64,000 nt of DNA from CAVSCR01 sp963726575 (lineage in GTDB: Bacteria; Actinomycetota; Actinomycetes; JAHEKZ01), in the NCBI GenBank assembly GCA_963726575.1, contig CAVSCR010000003.1, forward strand, positions 806,001 to 870,000, given 5' to 3'. Shown one piece after another: positions 45,496 to 54,077 of this stretch (position 1 is the stretch's first letter; the number at the start of each line of letters is the position of its first letter). The notes under the pieces are model-generated. The model had not been told where the DNA came from. It saw nothing but the letters and a program-made list of their open reading frames with translations, and did no database searches. Both the position numbers and the translations under genes were made by a program.

Positions 45496-45789
45496 GTGAG
45501 CGAAGGCACTTGGTACATCGACCCGGATGCCGGTCCGGTGGACGCCTCCGACGACGGGACGTACGACGAGGCCTACGGGCCGACGCAGCAGGTCGACGGC
45601 GAGGGACGACTGGTCGACGACGAGGCGGGGCCGGGCCGGCCGCCGGAGTCCGAGGTCTACGGGCTCGTGGCCTCCGGCGACACCGCGTGGAAGTCCGCGG
45701 AGGAGTCCGCGATCCACGTGCTGGACGAGACCCAGATGGCGCTGCAGGACGACGCCGACGACGACCTCGCGCCGCCCGACCTCAGCTGA
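45496..45789 (+). CDS. DUF5709 acidic protein
   Basis: A 97-aa highly acidic protein (short N-terminal GTWYIDPDAGPVDASDDG, GRLVDDEAG, EESAIHVLDE). The pattern matches the actinobacterial DUF5709 family, of unknown function. GGGAGG lies 6 nt before the GTG. It is divergent from groEL across the CIRCE region, so heat-shock control might affect both. The stop codon begins a decamer tandem repeat. Confidence 0.75.
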   Translation: MSEGTWYIDPDAGPVDASDDGTYDEAYGPTQQVDGEGRLVDDEAGPGRPPESEVYGLVASGDTAWKSAEESAIHVLDETQMALQDDADDDLAPPDLS

Positions 45790-45816
45790 CCCCGCCTGAC
45801 CCCGCCCGACCCCGCC
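45787..45816 (+). repeat. three tandem copies of TGACCCCGCC
   Basis: Three head-to-tail decamers (the third with T to C at the first base) starting at the DUF5709 stop, followed by a GC-rich hairpin (CCGCCGCG-CAA-CGCGGCG) that may terminate the transcript. Confidence 0.7.
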
Positions 45817-45907
45817 CGACGCTGCGCACCCGGCAGACGACGACGGCCCGCCGCGCAACGCGGCGAGCCGTGGTCGAACGATGAGGGATCAGGTCACACG
45901 GTCGGAC

Positions 45908-46108
45908 CTACAAAGGTCGGACGGAGTCGGCCATCGGGCCCTTCTGGCCCTGCGAGATCTCGAACTCGACCCGCTGGCCGTCGGTCAACGTGCGGAAGCC
46001 GTCCATGAGGATCTGGCTGTAGTGCACGTACACGTCGGGGCCTTCGTCCACGGCGATGAACCCGTAGCCCTTCTCGGCGTTGAACCACTTCACGGTGCCT
46101 TGAGCCAT
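45908..46108 (-). CDS. cold-shock protein, standard 66-aa form
   Basis: A 66-aa cold-shock domain: MAQGTVKWFNAEKGYGFI with RNP1 KGYGFI, and VYVHYSQI as RNP2. Binds single-stranded RNA or DNA as chaperone. GAGAGGA precedes the ATG. Ends PLADSVRPL-like (MADSVRPL), typical of actinobacterial CspA. It is convergent with DUF5709, and thrC lies upstream across 127 bp. Unlike the copy near 12.5 kb, it has no C-terminal extension. Confidence 0.95.
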   Translation of the reverse strand: MAQGTVKWFNAEKGYGFIAVDEGPDVYVHYSQILMDGFRTLTDGQRVEFEISQGQKGPMADSVRPL

Positions 46109-46234
46109 GACGTCCTCTCCCGCGTGGTCATGCGATGTCTCGACCACGGGTGCCACCCGGGTCGCAGCAGAGCCTAGTCCCCCCTTCGGCGTGCTCGGGG
46201 TCGACCTTGACCCGGCGCGCCGATGGTCGGTCGG

Positions 46235-47515
46235 TCAGAGGAGGCCCGCCTGCTGGGCGGCCGCCTCGAAGGCGTCGTACCCGGGTCGGATCGTGGCCGT
46301 CGGCACAGCGACCGGGACCACAGCGTCCAGCGTCTTCAAGCCGTCGCCGGTGTTCAGCAAAACGGTCTCGGCCTCCGGGTCGAGCTGGCCGTTGACGATC
46401 ATCTGGCGCAACGTCGCGACGACCACGCCGCCGGCCGTCTCGGCGAAGACGCCCTCGGTCTGCGCCAGCAGCTGGATGCCCTCGACGATCTCAGCGTCGC
46501 TCACGTGACCGATCGCGCCACCGGTGGCACGCGCGACGTCGAGCGCGAACGGTCCGTCAGCCGGGTTGCCGATCGCCAACGACTTGGCGATCGTGTCCGG
46601 TCGCACGGGCGTGACGAAGTCGCGTCCCTGCTCGAACGCCTGCGCCACCGGAGAGCAACCCGTGGCCTGCGCGCCGAAGATGCGGTACGGCGACTCGTCG
46701 ACGAGCCCGAGCTCGGTGAACTCGCGGAAAGCCTTGTCCACCTTGGTCATCAGCGAACCGGAGGCAACGGGGACCACGACCTGCTCGGGGAGCCGCCAGC
46801 CGAGCTGCTCGGCGATCTCGTACCCCATCGTCTTGGAGCCCTCGCCGTAGTACGGGCGCAGGTTCACGTTGACGAATCCCCAGTCGAGCTCGCCCGCCAC
46901 CTCCGCACACAACCGGTTGACGTCGTCGTAGTTGCCCTCGACAGCGATCAGCCCGCCACCATAGACGGCCGCCGTCACGGTCTTGCCGGCCTCCAGGTCG
47001 TGGGGTACGAAGACGCAGGAACGCAAGCCGGCAGCCGCCGCGCCCGCCGCGACGGCGCCCGCCAGGTTGCCGGTGGACGCGCAACCGACCGTCCGGTACC
47101 CGAGCTCACGGGCCGCTGACAGGGCCACCGCCACCACGCGGTCCTTGAACGAGTGGGTGGGGTTGCCGCTGTCGTCCTTGACCCACAGGGTCTTCATGCC
47201 GAGGGCGGCCGCCAGCCGGTCGGCCTTGACCAGGCGGGTGAACCCAGGGGCCAGCCCGGGCCGGCCGGCGACGTCGGCAGGCACCGGAAGGAGTGGGGCG
47301 TAGCGCCACAGTGAGACCGGACCGGTCTCGATGTCGGCGTGGGTCAGCGCCGGGAAGTCGTAGGCGACCTCGAGGGGGCCGAAGCACTCGGCGCAGGCGT
47401 AGACAGGACCGAACTCGGTGAGGGCACCACACTCCCGACACTTCAAGCCGGTGGCGTTGCCGAATCGGGCGTCACCGTTGGTGGTGGCGAAGTGGTCGAC
47501 CGAAGTGACGGACAT
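46235..47515 (-). CDS. thrC: threonine synthase
   Basis: A 426-aa PLP enzyme converting O-phosphohomoserine to threonine. An N-terminal zinc-ribbon-like segment (CREC...CAEC at C26, C29, C41, C44) precedes the catalytic domain. The PLP lysine is in NPTHSFKDR (K124). It has the substrate and PLP phosphate-binding ASTGNLAGAVAAG and the VPVASGSLMTK loop. The gene is monocistronic and preceded directly by a SAM-I riboswitch whose P1 helix touches the ribosome-binding site. Confidence 0.95.
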   Translation of the reverse strand: MSVTSVDHFATTNGDARFGNATGLKCRECGALTEFGPVYACAECFGPLEVAYDFPALTHADIETGPVSLWRYAPLLPVPADVAGRPGLAPGFTRLVKADRLAAALGMKTLWVKDDSGNPTHSFKDRVVAVALSAARELGYRTVGCASTGNLAGAVAAGAAAAGLRSCVFVPHDLEAGKTVTAAVYGGGLIAVEGNYDDVNRLCAEVAGELDWGFVNVNLRPYYGEGSKTMGYEIAEQLGWRLPEQVVVPVASGSLMTKVDKAFREFTELGLVDESPYRIFGAQATGCSPVAQAFEQGRDFVTPVRPDTIAKSLAIGNPADGPFALDVARATGGAIGHVSDAEIVEGIQLLAQTEGVFAETAGGVVVATLRQMIVNGQLDPEAETVLLNTGDGLKTLDAVVPVAVPTATIRPGYDAFEAAAQQAGLL

Positions 47516-47530
47516 GAACGAGGCCTTCCC

Positions 47531-47655
47531 CTCATCTTTCCCCGCTGGCGCGAGGACGGATTTGGCACCGCTCTCGGATCGGGCCTCGCGGGTGCAAGAC
47601 GTCCGAGTGGTTGCCGGGGCTTCTACGGGCCGTTCCCTCTGCCCCTCTGGATGAG
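47531..47655 (-). ncRNA. SAM-I (S-box) riboswitch upstream of thrC
   Basis: On the minus strand the classic order is present: P1 5' strand CTCATC (47650-47655), CAGAGGGGCAGAGGGAACGG, GCCCCGGCAACC, the GGTGCCAAATCC core and P1 3' strand GATGAG (47531-47536). P1 runs straight into GGGGAAGG, the ribosome-binding site 9 nt before the thrC ATG. Binding of S-adenosylmethionine should therefore close P1 and hide the ribosome-binding site, a translational OFF switch. Confidence 0.93.
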
Positions 47656-47781
47656 CGATCTGAAGTTGTGCCGACCTCGGGGATGAGCGAAGGTCGAGGT
47701 GCCAGGGTAACGCAAGCGTGACACGGGCTGGGATGAGAAGTCCGAATGCCGAGACACCGGCACCACCTGAAGGAGACCGGC

Positions 47782-48759
47782 TTGCTCCCCGACCAACCAG
47801 CCTGGTTCGGCCGCCGAACCTGGCGGGCTGCCGAGCTGTCGCTCGACGCGGCCGTCGCGGCCAAGGGCCGCACCCGCGTCAGCGTCGTCCTGCCCGCGTT
47901 GGACGAGCAGCACACCGTCGGCGCCATCGTCACCAGGCTGCGCCGCGATCTCATGGAACGACGGCCGCTGATCGACGAGCTGGTCGTGATGGACTCCGGC
48001 TCGATGGATCAGACGGCCCGGGTCGCAGCCGACGCAGGCGCCCGGGTGGTGCAGCTGGACGACGTCCTGCCGCAGCTGCCGAGCGTGGCTGGCAAGGGCG
48101 AGGCGCTGTGGCGGTCCCTGGCCGCCACCACCGGTGACGTGGTGGCGTTCGTCGACTCCGATCTCGAGGCGTTCGACTCGACGTTCGCCTGGGGAACCGT
48201 GGCACCGCTGCTGACGAACCCGGACCTCGCGTTCGTCAAGGCCACCTACGACCGCCCGCTGGCCGACGGGCAGCGTCTGCAACCGGCCGGTGGCGGTCGC
48301 GTCACCGAGCTCGTCGCGCGGCCGCTGGTCAACCTGCACTGGCCAGAGCTCGCCGGGTTCGTGCAACCGCTCGCCGGCGAGTACGCGGCGCGTCGTTCCC
48401 TGCTCGAGCAGCTGCCGTTCCCGTGCGGGTACGGCGTCGAGCTCGGACTGCTGGTCGACACTTGGGCCGTCGTCGGGCTCGACGCGATGGCACAGGTCGA
48501 CGTCGGGGTGCGACGCCACCGGCACCACGACGATCAGGCTCTGGGCCGGATGGCTGCCGAGATCATGCTCACCGCGCAGTCACGCCTGCACTCCGAGCCG
48601 CGGATCGGACATGGTCACCCGGTGAGCCCGTCACTGACGCAGTACACCCGAGACAGCGACGGCTACCACGCGCGCACGGCAGACATCACCGCGCTCGAGC
48701 GGCCGCCGATCAGCTCCGTTCCCGAGTACGTCGCAGCGCGCCCCCGCACGTCACGGTGA
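47782..48759 (+). CDS. gpgS: glucosyl-3-phosphoglycerate synthase
   Basis: A 325-aa GT-A glycosyltransferase that makes glucosyl-3-phosphoglycerate from NDP-glucose and 3-phosphoglycerate, the first step of methylglucose lipopolysaccharide or glucosylglycerate synthesis. Landmarks: VSVVLPALDEQHTVGAIV, VMDSGSMDQTARVA, GKGEALWRSL, the DxD-type FVDSDLEAF and AGEYAARRSLLEQLPF. The TTG start is chosen because AAGGAG lies 7 nt upstream and the protein then begins with the family-like PDQPAWFGRRT; an ATG 36 nt upstream is the alternative. Divergent from thrC. Confidence 0.9.
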   Translation: MLPDQPAWFGRRTWRAAELSLDAAVAAKGRTRVSVVLPALDEQHTVGAIVTRLRRDLMERRPLIDELVVMDSGSMDQTARVAADAGARVVQLDDVLPQLPSVAGKGEALWRSLAATTGDVVAFVDSDLEAFDSTFAWGTVAPLLTNPDLAFVKATYDRPLADGQRLQPAGGGRVTELVARPLVNLHWPELAGFVQPLAGEYAARRSLLEQLPFPCGYGVELGLLVDTWAVVGLDAMAQVDVGVRRHRHHDDQALGRMAAEIMLTAQSRLHSEPRIGHGHPVSPSLTQYTRDSDGYHARTADITALERPPISSVPEYVAARPRTSR

Positions 48760-48859
48760 CGTTGGACTCAGGCGCGACCCGTCAGCAGACGCACGACTCC
48801 TGGCCCGCCGAGTGCCGTTGCCAAGACGGCCCCCATGCCCGATGCCAGGTACGAGCGTT

Positions 48860-48927
48860 GTTGATCTCGGAGAAGATGTCGGGTTTCCAAGATCAACTTA
48901 CACATCAAGTCCAAGATCAACGGGGTT
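48860..48927 (+). repeat. dispersed GATCAAC repeat, family A copy 5
   Basis: Full-length copy: GTTGATC, GGAGAAGATGTCGGGTTTCC spacer, then AAGATCAACTT, ACACATCAAGT, CCAAGATCAAC and a terminal GGGGTT. It sits 22 bp before the start of the amidohydrolase and about 100 bp after gpgS. Confidence 0.85.
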
Positions 48928-48935
48928 GGTGGCGC

Positions 48936-48941
48936 TAGGGT
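48936..48941 (+). promoter_or_regulatory. -10 box TAGGGT of the amidohydrolase
   Basis: TAGGGT-CCCGCGC-ATG, 7-nt leaderless spacing, directly after repeat A5, so the repeat occupies the -35 region. Confidence 0.6.
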
Positions 48942-48948
48942 CCCGCGC

Positions 48949-50160
48949 ATGGTGAGCGTCGTGCGGTGCGGTCGGTTGGTCGACGTGGTCGACGGCGTCG
49001 TGCGGGCCAACCACGACGTGCTCATCGAGGCCGAGCGGGTGGTCGAGGTCCGCCCCAGCGCCGCGGTCCCCGCCGGCGCTGAGCTCGTCGACCTGAGCGA
49101 GTGCACCGTTGCGCCGGGGCTGATCGATCTTCACACGCACCTGGTCGGTGGCATCGAAGACGGTTCCTACGCCGAGATCCTCACGCGCAGCGAGGCCGAC
49201 GAGGCACTCATCGGCGTCATGCACGCAGGCGCCACGTTGCGCGCCGGATTCACGACGGTGCGCGACGTCGGGAGCTTCCGCGCGTTCACCGACGTCTCGC
49301 TGCGGCGCGGCATCGACGCCGGCTGGTTCGCCGGCCCACGGATGCACGTGGCGGGGGGCTACGTCACCTGCACCGGTGGCGGCGGCGAGGTGACGGGGTT
49401 CGCCGCCGACGTGTCGGTGCCCTCCACCATGCGGATCGGTGTCGCCGACTCCGTCGACGAGGTCCGCCGCGCCGTTCGACGTCTGCTCGCGGGTGGCGCC
49501 GACTTCATCAAGGTCATCGCGACCGGCGCAGTGCTCGCACCGGGGACCACGCCGGGTGCTCCGGAGTTCACCGAGGACGAGATCCGAGCCGCTGTGGACG
49601 AAGCTGCCCTGTACGGGACCGTGGTGGCCGCACACGCACACGGTGCGGAGGGCATCAAGCGTGCCGTTCGCGCCGGGGTCCGATCGATCGAACATGGCTC
49701 GCTGGCCGACGACGAGTCGCTCAAGCTCATGGCCGACCACGGCACGTACTTCGTCGCCGATGTCTACAACGGTGACTGGATCGAGGAGGTCGGGCGGGCG
49801 AGCGGGTGGCCGACGGCGACGTTGCAGAAGAACACCGACACGACGCAGACCCAGCGCGACGCCTTCACCCGCGCTCTCGACCTCGGCGTCCCCATTGCGT
49901 TCGGGACCGACGCCGGCGTGTTTCCACACGGCCTCAATGCACGACAGCTACCCGTGATGGTGCGACTCGGCATGACGCCGATCGATGCCCTGCGCGCCGC
50001 CACCGTGGTCGCCGCCCGGTGCCTGCGCAACGACGAGGTAGGAGTGCTGGCACCGGGATGCTTCGCCGATCTGGTGGCGGTCCGTGGCCACGAGCTGGGC
50101 GACCTCAGCCCGTTCGTCGACGACGTGAGCGCTGTGTTCAAGGGTGGTCGCCGCGTGTAA
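48949..50160 (+). CDS. metal-dependent amidohydrolase (imidazolonepropionase/prolidase-like)
   Basis: A 403-aa TIM-barrel metal hydrolase. Metal ligands: HTH in GLIDLHTHLVGG, a catalytic Lys in ADFIKVIATGAV, His in VVAAHAHGAEGIKRA, His in RSIEHGSLAD and Asp in AFGTDAGVFPHG. The family hydrolyses cyclic amides or dipeptides such as Xaa-Pro or Xaa-Arg; exact specificity is unclear. The N-terminal composite-beta domain is visible. No operon partner is obvious; a secreted protein follows after about 95 bp. Confidence 0.9.
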   Translation: MVSVVRCGRLVDVVDGVVRANHDVLIEAERVVEVRPSAAVPAGAELVDLSECTVAPGLIDLHTHLVGGIEDGSYAEILTRSEADEALIGVMHAGATLRAGFTTVRDVGSFRAFTDVSLRRGIDAGWFAGPRMHVAGGYVTCTGGGGEVTGFAADVSVPSTMRIGVADSVDEVRRAVRRLLAGGADFIKVIATGAVLAPGTTPGAPEFTEDEIRAAVDEAALYGTVVAAHAHGAEGIKRAVRAGVRSIEHGSLADDESLKLMADHGTYFVADVYNGDWIEEVGRASGWPTATLQKNTDTTQTQRDAFTRALDLGVPIAFGTDAGVFPHGLNARQLPVMVRLGMTPIDALRAATVVAARCLRNDEVGVLAPGCFADLVAVRGHELGDLSPFVDDVSAVFKGGRRV

Positions 50161-50255
50161 CCGTCGGCCCTTGACACTTTGCCGAGGCGGTCGCGAAGGC
50201 CGATCAACTGCCATACCGTGCGATGACGGGCTTTGATCTAGGGGGAGTGCTTGCC

Positions 50256-50972
50256 GTGAGCCGCCATCATCGCTTCACCCAATCCGTTCTCGCCGTCGGC
50301 CTCGCGGTCGGCGGCGGCCTCGTCGGAGGTACGCCGGCGTCCGCTTCTGCCACGGTTCGGCTGGCGCAGTGGGACATGAACGAGGCCCCCGGAGCCAAGG
50401 TGATGGCCGACAGCAGTGGCCACGGGTTCGACGGCGTCATCGGCAGTGCGGTCCAGACCGGCGTCGTCTTCAGTGGAGCCACCGCATACCGATGGTCGAA
50501 CGTCAAGCCGAACCAGCCGCCGGCCAAGCCCGAGCGTCTCGTGCAGGTGGCGAACTCGGCGCTGAACCCGGGCACCCGCGACTACGCGGTGACCATCCGC
50601 TACCGCACCACCCATGACTTCGGCAACGTCATCCAGAAGGGGCAGTCGGGCTCCAAGGGTGGCTATTTCAAGTTCCAGCAGCCCCAGGGCATCATCTCGT
50701 GCCTCTTCCGGGGCAGCGCCGGGAGCGCCGCCGTCACCTCCAAGACGGCGCTGAACGACGGTCAGTGGCACACGGTGCGGTGCGAGCGCACCGCGACCCA
50801 GGTGACGATGACGGTGGACGGCGTCCTGGTCGGCACCACGCGGCACGCGACAGGTTCCATCAGCAACAACGTGCCGCTGACGATCGGGGGCAAGCTCAAC
50901 TGCGACCAGGTGTCGATCACCTGCGACTACTTCGCCGGCGACATCGACTACATCTCGATCCAGACCAGCTGA
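50256..50972 (+). CDS. secreted LamG/concanavalin-A-like protein
   Basis: A 238-aa exported protein. Signal peptide: residues ~1-29 (VLAVGLAVGGGLVGG then ASASA). The rest is a jelly-roll LamG-type domain: AQWDMNEAPGAKVMADSSGHG, DYAVTIRYRTTHDFGNVI, GQWHTVRCERTATQVTMTVDG and FAGDIDYISI. Two Cys pairs could form disulfides. It probably binds a carbohydrate or cell-wall polymer; no catalytic domain is present. The GTG start is chosen for the GGGGGAG ribosome-binding site 9 nt upstream; the open frame begins further 5' at an ATG. Confidence 0.8.
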   Translation: MSRHHRFTQSVLAVGLAVGGGLVGGTPASASATVRLAQWDMNEAPGAKVMADSSGHGFDGVIGSAVQTGVVFSGATAYRWSNVKPNQPPAKPERLVQVANSALNPGTRDYAVTIRYRTTHDFGNVIQKGQSGSKGGYFKFQQPQGIISCLFRGSAGSAAVTSKTALNDGQWHTVRCERTATQVTMTVDGVLVGTTRHATGSISNNVPLTIGGKLNCDQVSITCDYFAGDIDYISIQTS

Positions 50973-51015
50973 CGCGTCAGGCACGAAGCGCGAGCACCAC
51001 CGCCTCGGTTGGCCC

Positions 51016-51767
51016 TCAGTTGGCGATGATCACCACGAGTGACCCGGTGGGCATCGGCGCCGACGCCGGACGCACCCGGTTGATCTGTGGGGACTCGTGG
51101 GCCAGGCGGTGGGCGGATCCTTCGTCACCGGGCCAGTAGTACACCGTCGTCGACGGCACGAACCCGCGCCAGTTGTCCACCCCCGCGATCGGCCAGCCAT
51201 CCGCGGACAGCTGCTGGGCCAACACGGCGGCCGCGCCGGGAACCGTCGTCTGGTTGAACACCGTCACCAGCATCTTCGGACCCGCCGGGGGCGGTGGTGA
51301 GGTGTGGTGCGTCTTGCTCGCCGACGGCGACGGTGAGGTGGTCGAGGCCGTGGGCGACGGCGAGCTGCTGTGCGTCGCGCTCGGCGTCGGGGCTCGGGGT
51401 CGGGGTCGACGATGCCGGTGGGTTCGACGCCGTGGGCGTGGGGCTGCTGGCCGACGGGGCGCCCGACCCGTTCAGCGCCCGGCTCACCACCACGACCGAC
51501 ACCCCAACGGCCGAGACGGCCAGCAGGATCAGCAACCCGGGCAGCACCCAGGCCGACGCGGCGCGACCGGCACTGTGGGCCGCGCGCCTGGGACGCGAAC
51601 CGTCCGGCTCGTACAACGCCGACGCGTAGCCCGGGGTCGAAGCCGGACTGCTCGGCTTCGGGGCTCGGATAGCTCGCCGACGGGTAGCGCGGGGCGGACT
51701 GTCCTGCGGGCGGAACGCCGGGCGGGAAGGCCGGAGGACCAGTGGGTGGGCCGGGAGGTTCAGTCAT
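51016..51767 (-). CDS. membrane-anchored LytR_C-domain protein, two apparent frameshifts
   Basis: Corrected length 249 aa. A Pro-rich cytoplasmic N-terminus (MTEPPGPPTGPPAFPPGV) precedes one helix (VLPGLLILLAVSAVGVSVV), a Ser/Thr/Pro stalk and a C-terminal LytR_C domain (MLVTVFNQTTVPGAAAVLAQ, STTVYYWPGDEGSAHRLA). LytR_C domains are found on actinobacterial cell-envelope proteins. An extra base at the GCCCGGGG run 51629-51636 and one at the GGGG run 51389-51392 break the frame; removing one at each gives a continuous product. The gene is most likely intact in the organism. Confidence 0.8.
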
Positions 51768-51813
51768 GGTGGGCCGGGGTGCGCTCGATCACGGTTGCCC
51801 GGCACGAGTGGGC

Positions 51814-52101
51814 TCAGGCCTGCAGGCCCAGTCGGCGGGCGGACCGAGCCCGCTGCCGCGAGGCGCGCAGCCGCCGCAGCCGCTTGACGAGCATCGGGTC
51901 GAAGGCCAGCGACTCCGGACGGTCGATGAGCGCGTTGAGCACCTGGTAGTAGCGCGTGGCCGACATGTCGAACAGCTCACGGATCGCCTGCTCCTTGGCG
52001 CCGGCGTACTTCCACCACTGGCGCTCGAACCCGAGGATCTCCTGCTCGCGCTCGCTCAGGGACGGCGTCGCGTCCGGGCTCGTCAGGCTGGCGGCGTCCA
52101 T
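51814..52101 (-). CDS. DUF3263 protein
   Basis: A 95-aa small basic protein with the DUF3263 core (LSEREQEILGFERQWWKYAG, KEQAIRELFDMSATRYYQVL) and an Arg-rich tail. The core has a helix-turn-helix look and such proteins are widespread in actinomycetes, upstream of LytR_C genes as here. It may bind DNA; function untested. GGAG lies 6 nt before the ATG, against a longer frame starting 72 nt upstream. Same strand as the LytR_C gene, 46-bp gap. Confidence 0.85.
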   Translation of the reverse strand: MDAASLTSPDATPSLSEREQEILGFERQWWKYAGAKEQAIRELFDMSATRYYQVLNALIDRPESLAFDPMLVKRLRRLRASRQRARSARRLGLQA

Positions 52102-52240
52102 GCACGCTCCTCGGGGTCTGTGTGTGCGGCCCGGGCTTCCCCTCCCGGGCCGCACCGGCATCGTACGACCCAAAACACATCGATGTCATTCACGCCGCGG
52201 CACGGCGCCCCGGCCGATCGCTGAGGAGGGCCGGGCTGGC

Positions 52241-52246
52241 TAGGGT
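52241..52246 (+). promoter_or_regulatory. -10 box TAGGGT of the cupin gene
   Basis: TAGGGT-CGCGGG-ATG, 6-nt leaderless spacing. Confidence 0.6.
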
Positions 52247-52252
52247 CGCGGG

Positions 52253-52588
52253 ATGACGTCTCGAGTCGTGGCGGCCCACGCCCTGCACCTGGACCCGTCG
52301 CCGTTGGCCCCCGAGCAGGTGGTGAGCGGAAACCCGCAGGTCAGCGCCTGCGAGATCCTCACCGAACCCGGGTGGGAGGTCGGCGTGTGGCAGCACACGG
52401 CCGGTGTCTCCACCGACGTCGAGGCCGACGAGGTGTTCGTGGTGCTCAGCGGCCGGGCCACGATCGAGGTGGTCGACGGCCCCACGCTCGAGGTGGGTCC
52501 CGGCGACGTCGGGGTGCTCCAGGCCGGCGACCGCACCCGCTGGACCGTCCACGAGGACCTGCGCAAGGTCTACCTCGTGCACGGCTGA
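52253..52588 (+). CDS. cupin-domain protein
   Basis: A 111-aa single cupin barrel, of the (S)-ureidoglycine-aminohydrolase/DUF861-like type: WEVGVWQHTAGVSTDVEADE, FVVLSGRATIEVVDGPTLEV, GDVGVLQAGDRTRWTVHEDL. It lacks the full set of metal-binding histidines, so it may be a sensor rather than an enzyme. The flavin oxidase starts 13 nt after its stop, forming an operon. Similar cupin-plus-DAO pairs occur in polyamine catabolism. Confidence 0.85.
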   Translation: MTSRVVAAHALHLDPSPLAPEQVVSGNPQVSACEILTEPGWEVGVWQHTAGVSTDVEADEVFVVLSGRATIEVVDGPTLEVGPGDVGVLQAGDRTRWTVHEDLRKVYLVHG

Positions 52589-52601
52589 GGCCCTCCTCGC
52601 G

Positions 52602-53972
52602 ATGTTCGCCGACCTCTCGTTGTGGCACGACACCTGCGACGACGACCTCACCCCACGGCCCGGGCTGCCCGGCGCGACGCAGGTCGACGTCGCGATCGTC
52701 GGTGCCGGCTACACGGGTCTGTGGACGGCTTACTACCTGTTGGGGCTCGACCCGCACCTGCGGGTGGCCGTCGTGGAGCAGCAGATCGCCGGCTTCGGGG
52801 CGTCGGGCCGCAACGGCGGCTGGGCCTCGGCCATCTTCCCCACGTCGTGGCGCCGGATCGCGCGCGACTGCGACCGCGACGCCGCGATGCGGCTGCAGGT
52901 GGAGCTGAACGACGCGGTCGACGAGATCGGACGCGTCTGCGTCACCGAGGGGATCGACGCTCACTTCGCGAAGGGGGGTTACGTGTCGGCGGCGCGCAAC
53001 GCGGCACAGGAGACCCGAGCTCGCGCCGAGGTGACGACGGCGCGCGAGTGGGGCCTCGGCCCCGACTTCCTGGACCTCCTGCAGGGCGACGAGGCGCACC
53101 GCCGACTACGCGCCAGTGACACGCGCCTGGCCACCTACACACCGCACTGCGCGGCGCTTCACCCGATGCGGTTGGTCCGGGGTCTGGCGCGCGCGGTCGA
53201 GCGTCGGGGCGGGGTCATCTACGAACAGACCGCGGCACGGGCCGTACGCCCGGGTTTGGTGACCACCGACCACGGCGAGCTGCGGGCAGACGTCGTCTTG
53301 TGCGCCACCGAGGGCTACACGCCTGACCTGCCTGGTCGCCACCGTGACCTGGTGCCGATGTACTCGCTGATGGTGGCCACGCAGCCACTGCCGCCACCGG
53401 CTTGGGAGCAGATCGGGCTGGGCTCGCGGGAGACGTTCAGCGACAAGCGTCACCTGCGGATCTACGGCCAGCGCACTGCGGATGGCCGACTGGCGTTCGG
53501 TGGCCGGGGCGCGCCGTACCACTACGGGTCCCACATCGAGCCTGCCTTCGACCGTGACGCGCGCGTGCACGACATGCTGCGTCGCATCCTGGTCGAGCTG
53601 TTCCCGGTGCTCTCCGATGTGACGTTCACCCATGCGTGGGGCGGCAACCTCGGCATCCCCCGCGACTGGTACCCCGCCGTCGGGTTCGACCGGCTGTCCG
53701 GCAGCGCGTGGGCCGGTGGCTACGTCGGAGACGGCGTCACCACGGCGAACCTGGCCGGCCGTACGCTCGCCGACCTGATCACGAGCACCGACTCGCCCCG
53801 GGTCCACCTCCCGTGGGTCGGGCGTCGATCCCCACGCTGGGAGATCGAGCCGACTCGGTGGCTCGGCGTCAACGCCGTGACCGCGATGTTCGCGCAGGCC
53901 GACCGCTCCGAGGCCCGCACCGGACGTCCGGCGCGCACCGTTCCGGCGTTCTGGCGCACCCTCGGTTTCTAA
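52602..53972 (+). CDS. DAO-family FAD oxidase (gamma-glutamylputrescine-oxidase-like)
   Basis: A 456-aa flavoprotein of the D-amino-acid-oxidase family. FAD-binding site VAIVGAGYTGLWTAYYLL, FGASGRNGGWASAIFP (conserved in the PuuB/glycine-oxidase group) and C-terminal GYVGDGVTTANLAGRTLADL. It would oxidise a secondary or primary amine with O2, giving an aldehyde and H2O2. The ATG at 52602 follows the cupin by 13 nt; the upstream frame overlaps it and is not used. Substrate unknown, likely a modified polyamine or amino acid. Confidence 0.87.
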   Translation: MFADLSLWHDTCDDDLTPRPGLPGATQVDVAIVGAGYTGLWTAYYLLGLDPHLRVAVVEQQIAGFGASGRNGGWASAIFPTSWRRIARDCDRDAAMRLQVELNDAVDEIGRVCVTEGIDAHFAKGGYVSAARNAAQETRARAEVTTAREWGLGPDFLDLLQGDEAHRRLRASDTRLATYTPHCAALHPMRLVRGLARAVERRGGVIYEQTAARAVRPGLVTTDHGELRADVVLCATEGYTPDLPGRHRDLVPMYSLMVATQPLPPPAWEQIGLGSRETFSDKRHLRIYGQRTADGRLAFGGRGAPYHYGSHIEPAFDRDARVHDMLRRILVELFPVLSDVTFTHAWGGNLGIPRDWYPAVGFDRLSGSAWAGGYVGDGVTTANLAGRTLADLITSTDSPRVHLPWVGRRSPRWEIEPTRWLGVNAVTAMFAQADRSEARTGRPARTVPAFWRTLGF

Positions 53973-53979
53973 CCCGAAG

Positions 53980-54054
53980 ACGCCGATTGGCTCTGGCCGT
54001 GAGTCTTGACCGCTCATCCGGAGGTACAGACTCACGCTCAGAGCCAATCGGCGT
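53980..54054. terminator. nested palindrome between converging genes
   Basis: Perfect 16-bp outer stem ACGCCGATTGGCTCTG (53980-53995 with 54039-54054) and a perfect inner 8-bp stem GTGAGTCT (53999-54006 with 54028-54035), separated by a 3x3 internal loop around a 21-nt loop. It lies between the oxidase and the decarboxylase, which converge, so it may terminate both; no T-tract is visible. Confidence 0.7.
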
Positions 54055-54077
54055 TTGTGAGGGTGATGGACCGACCG

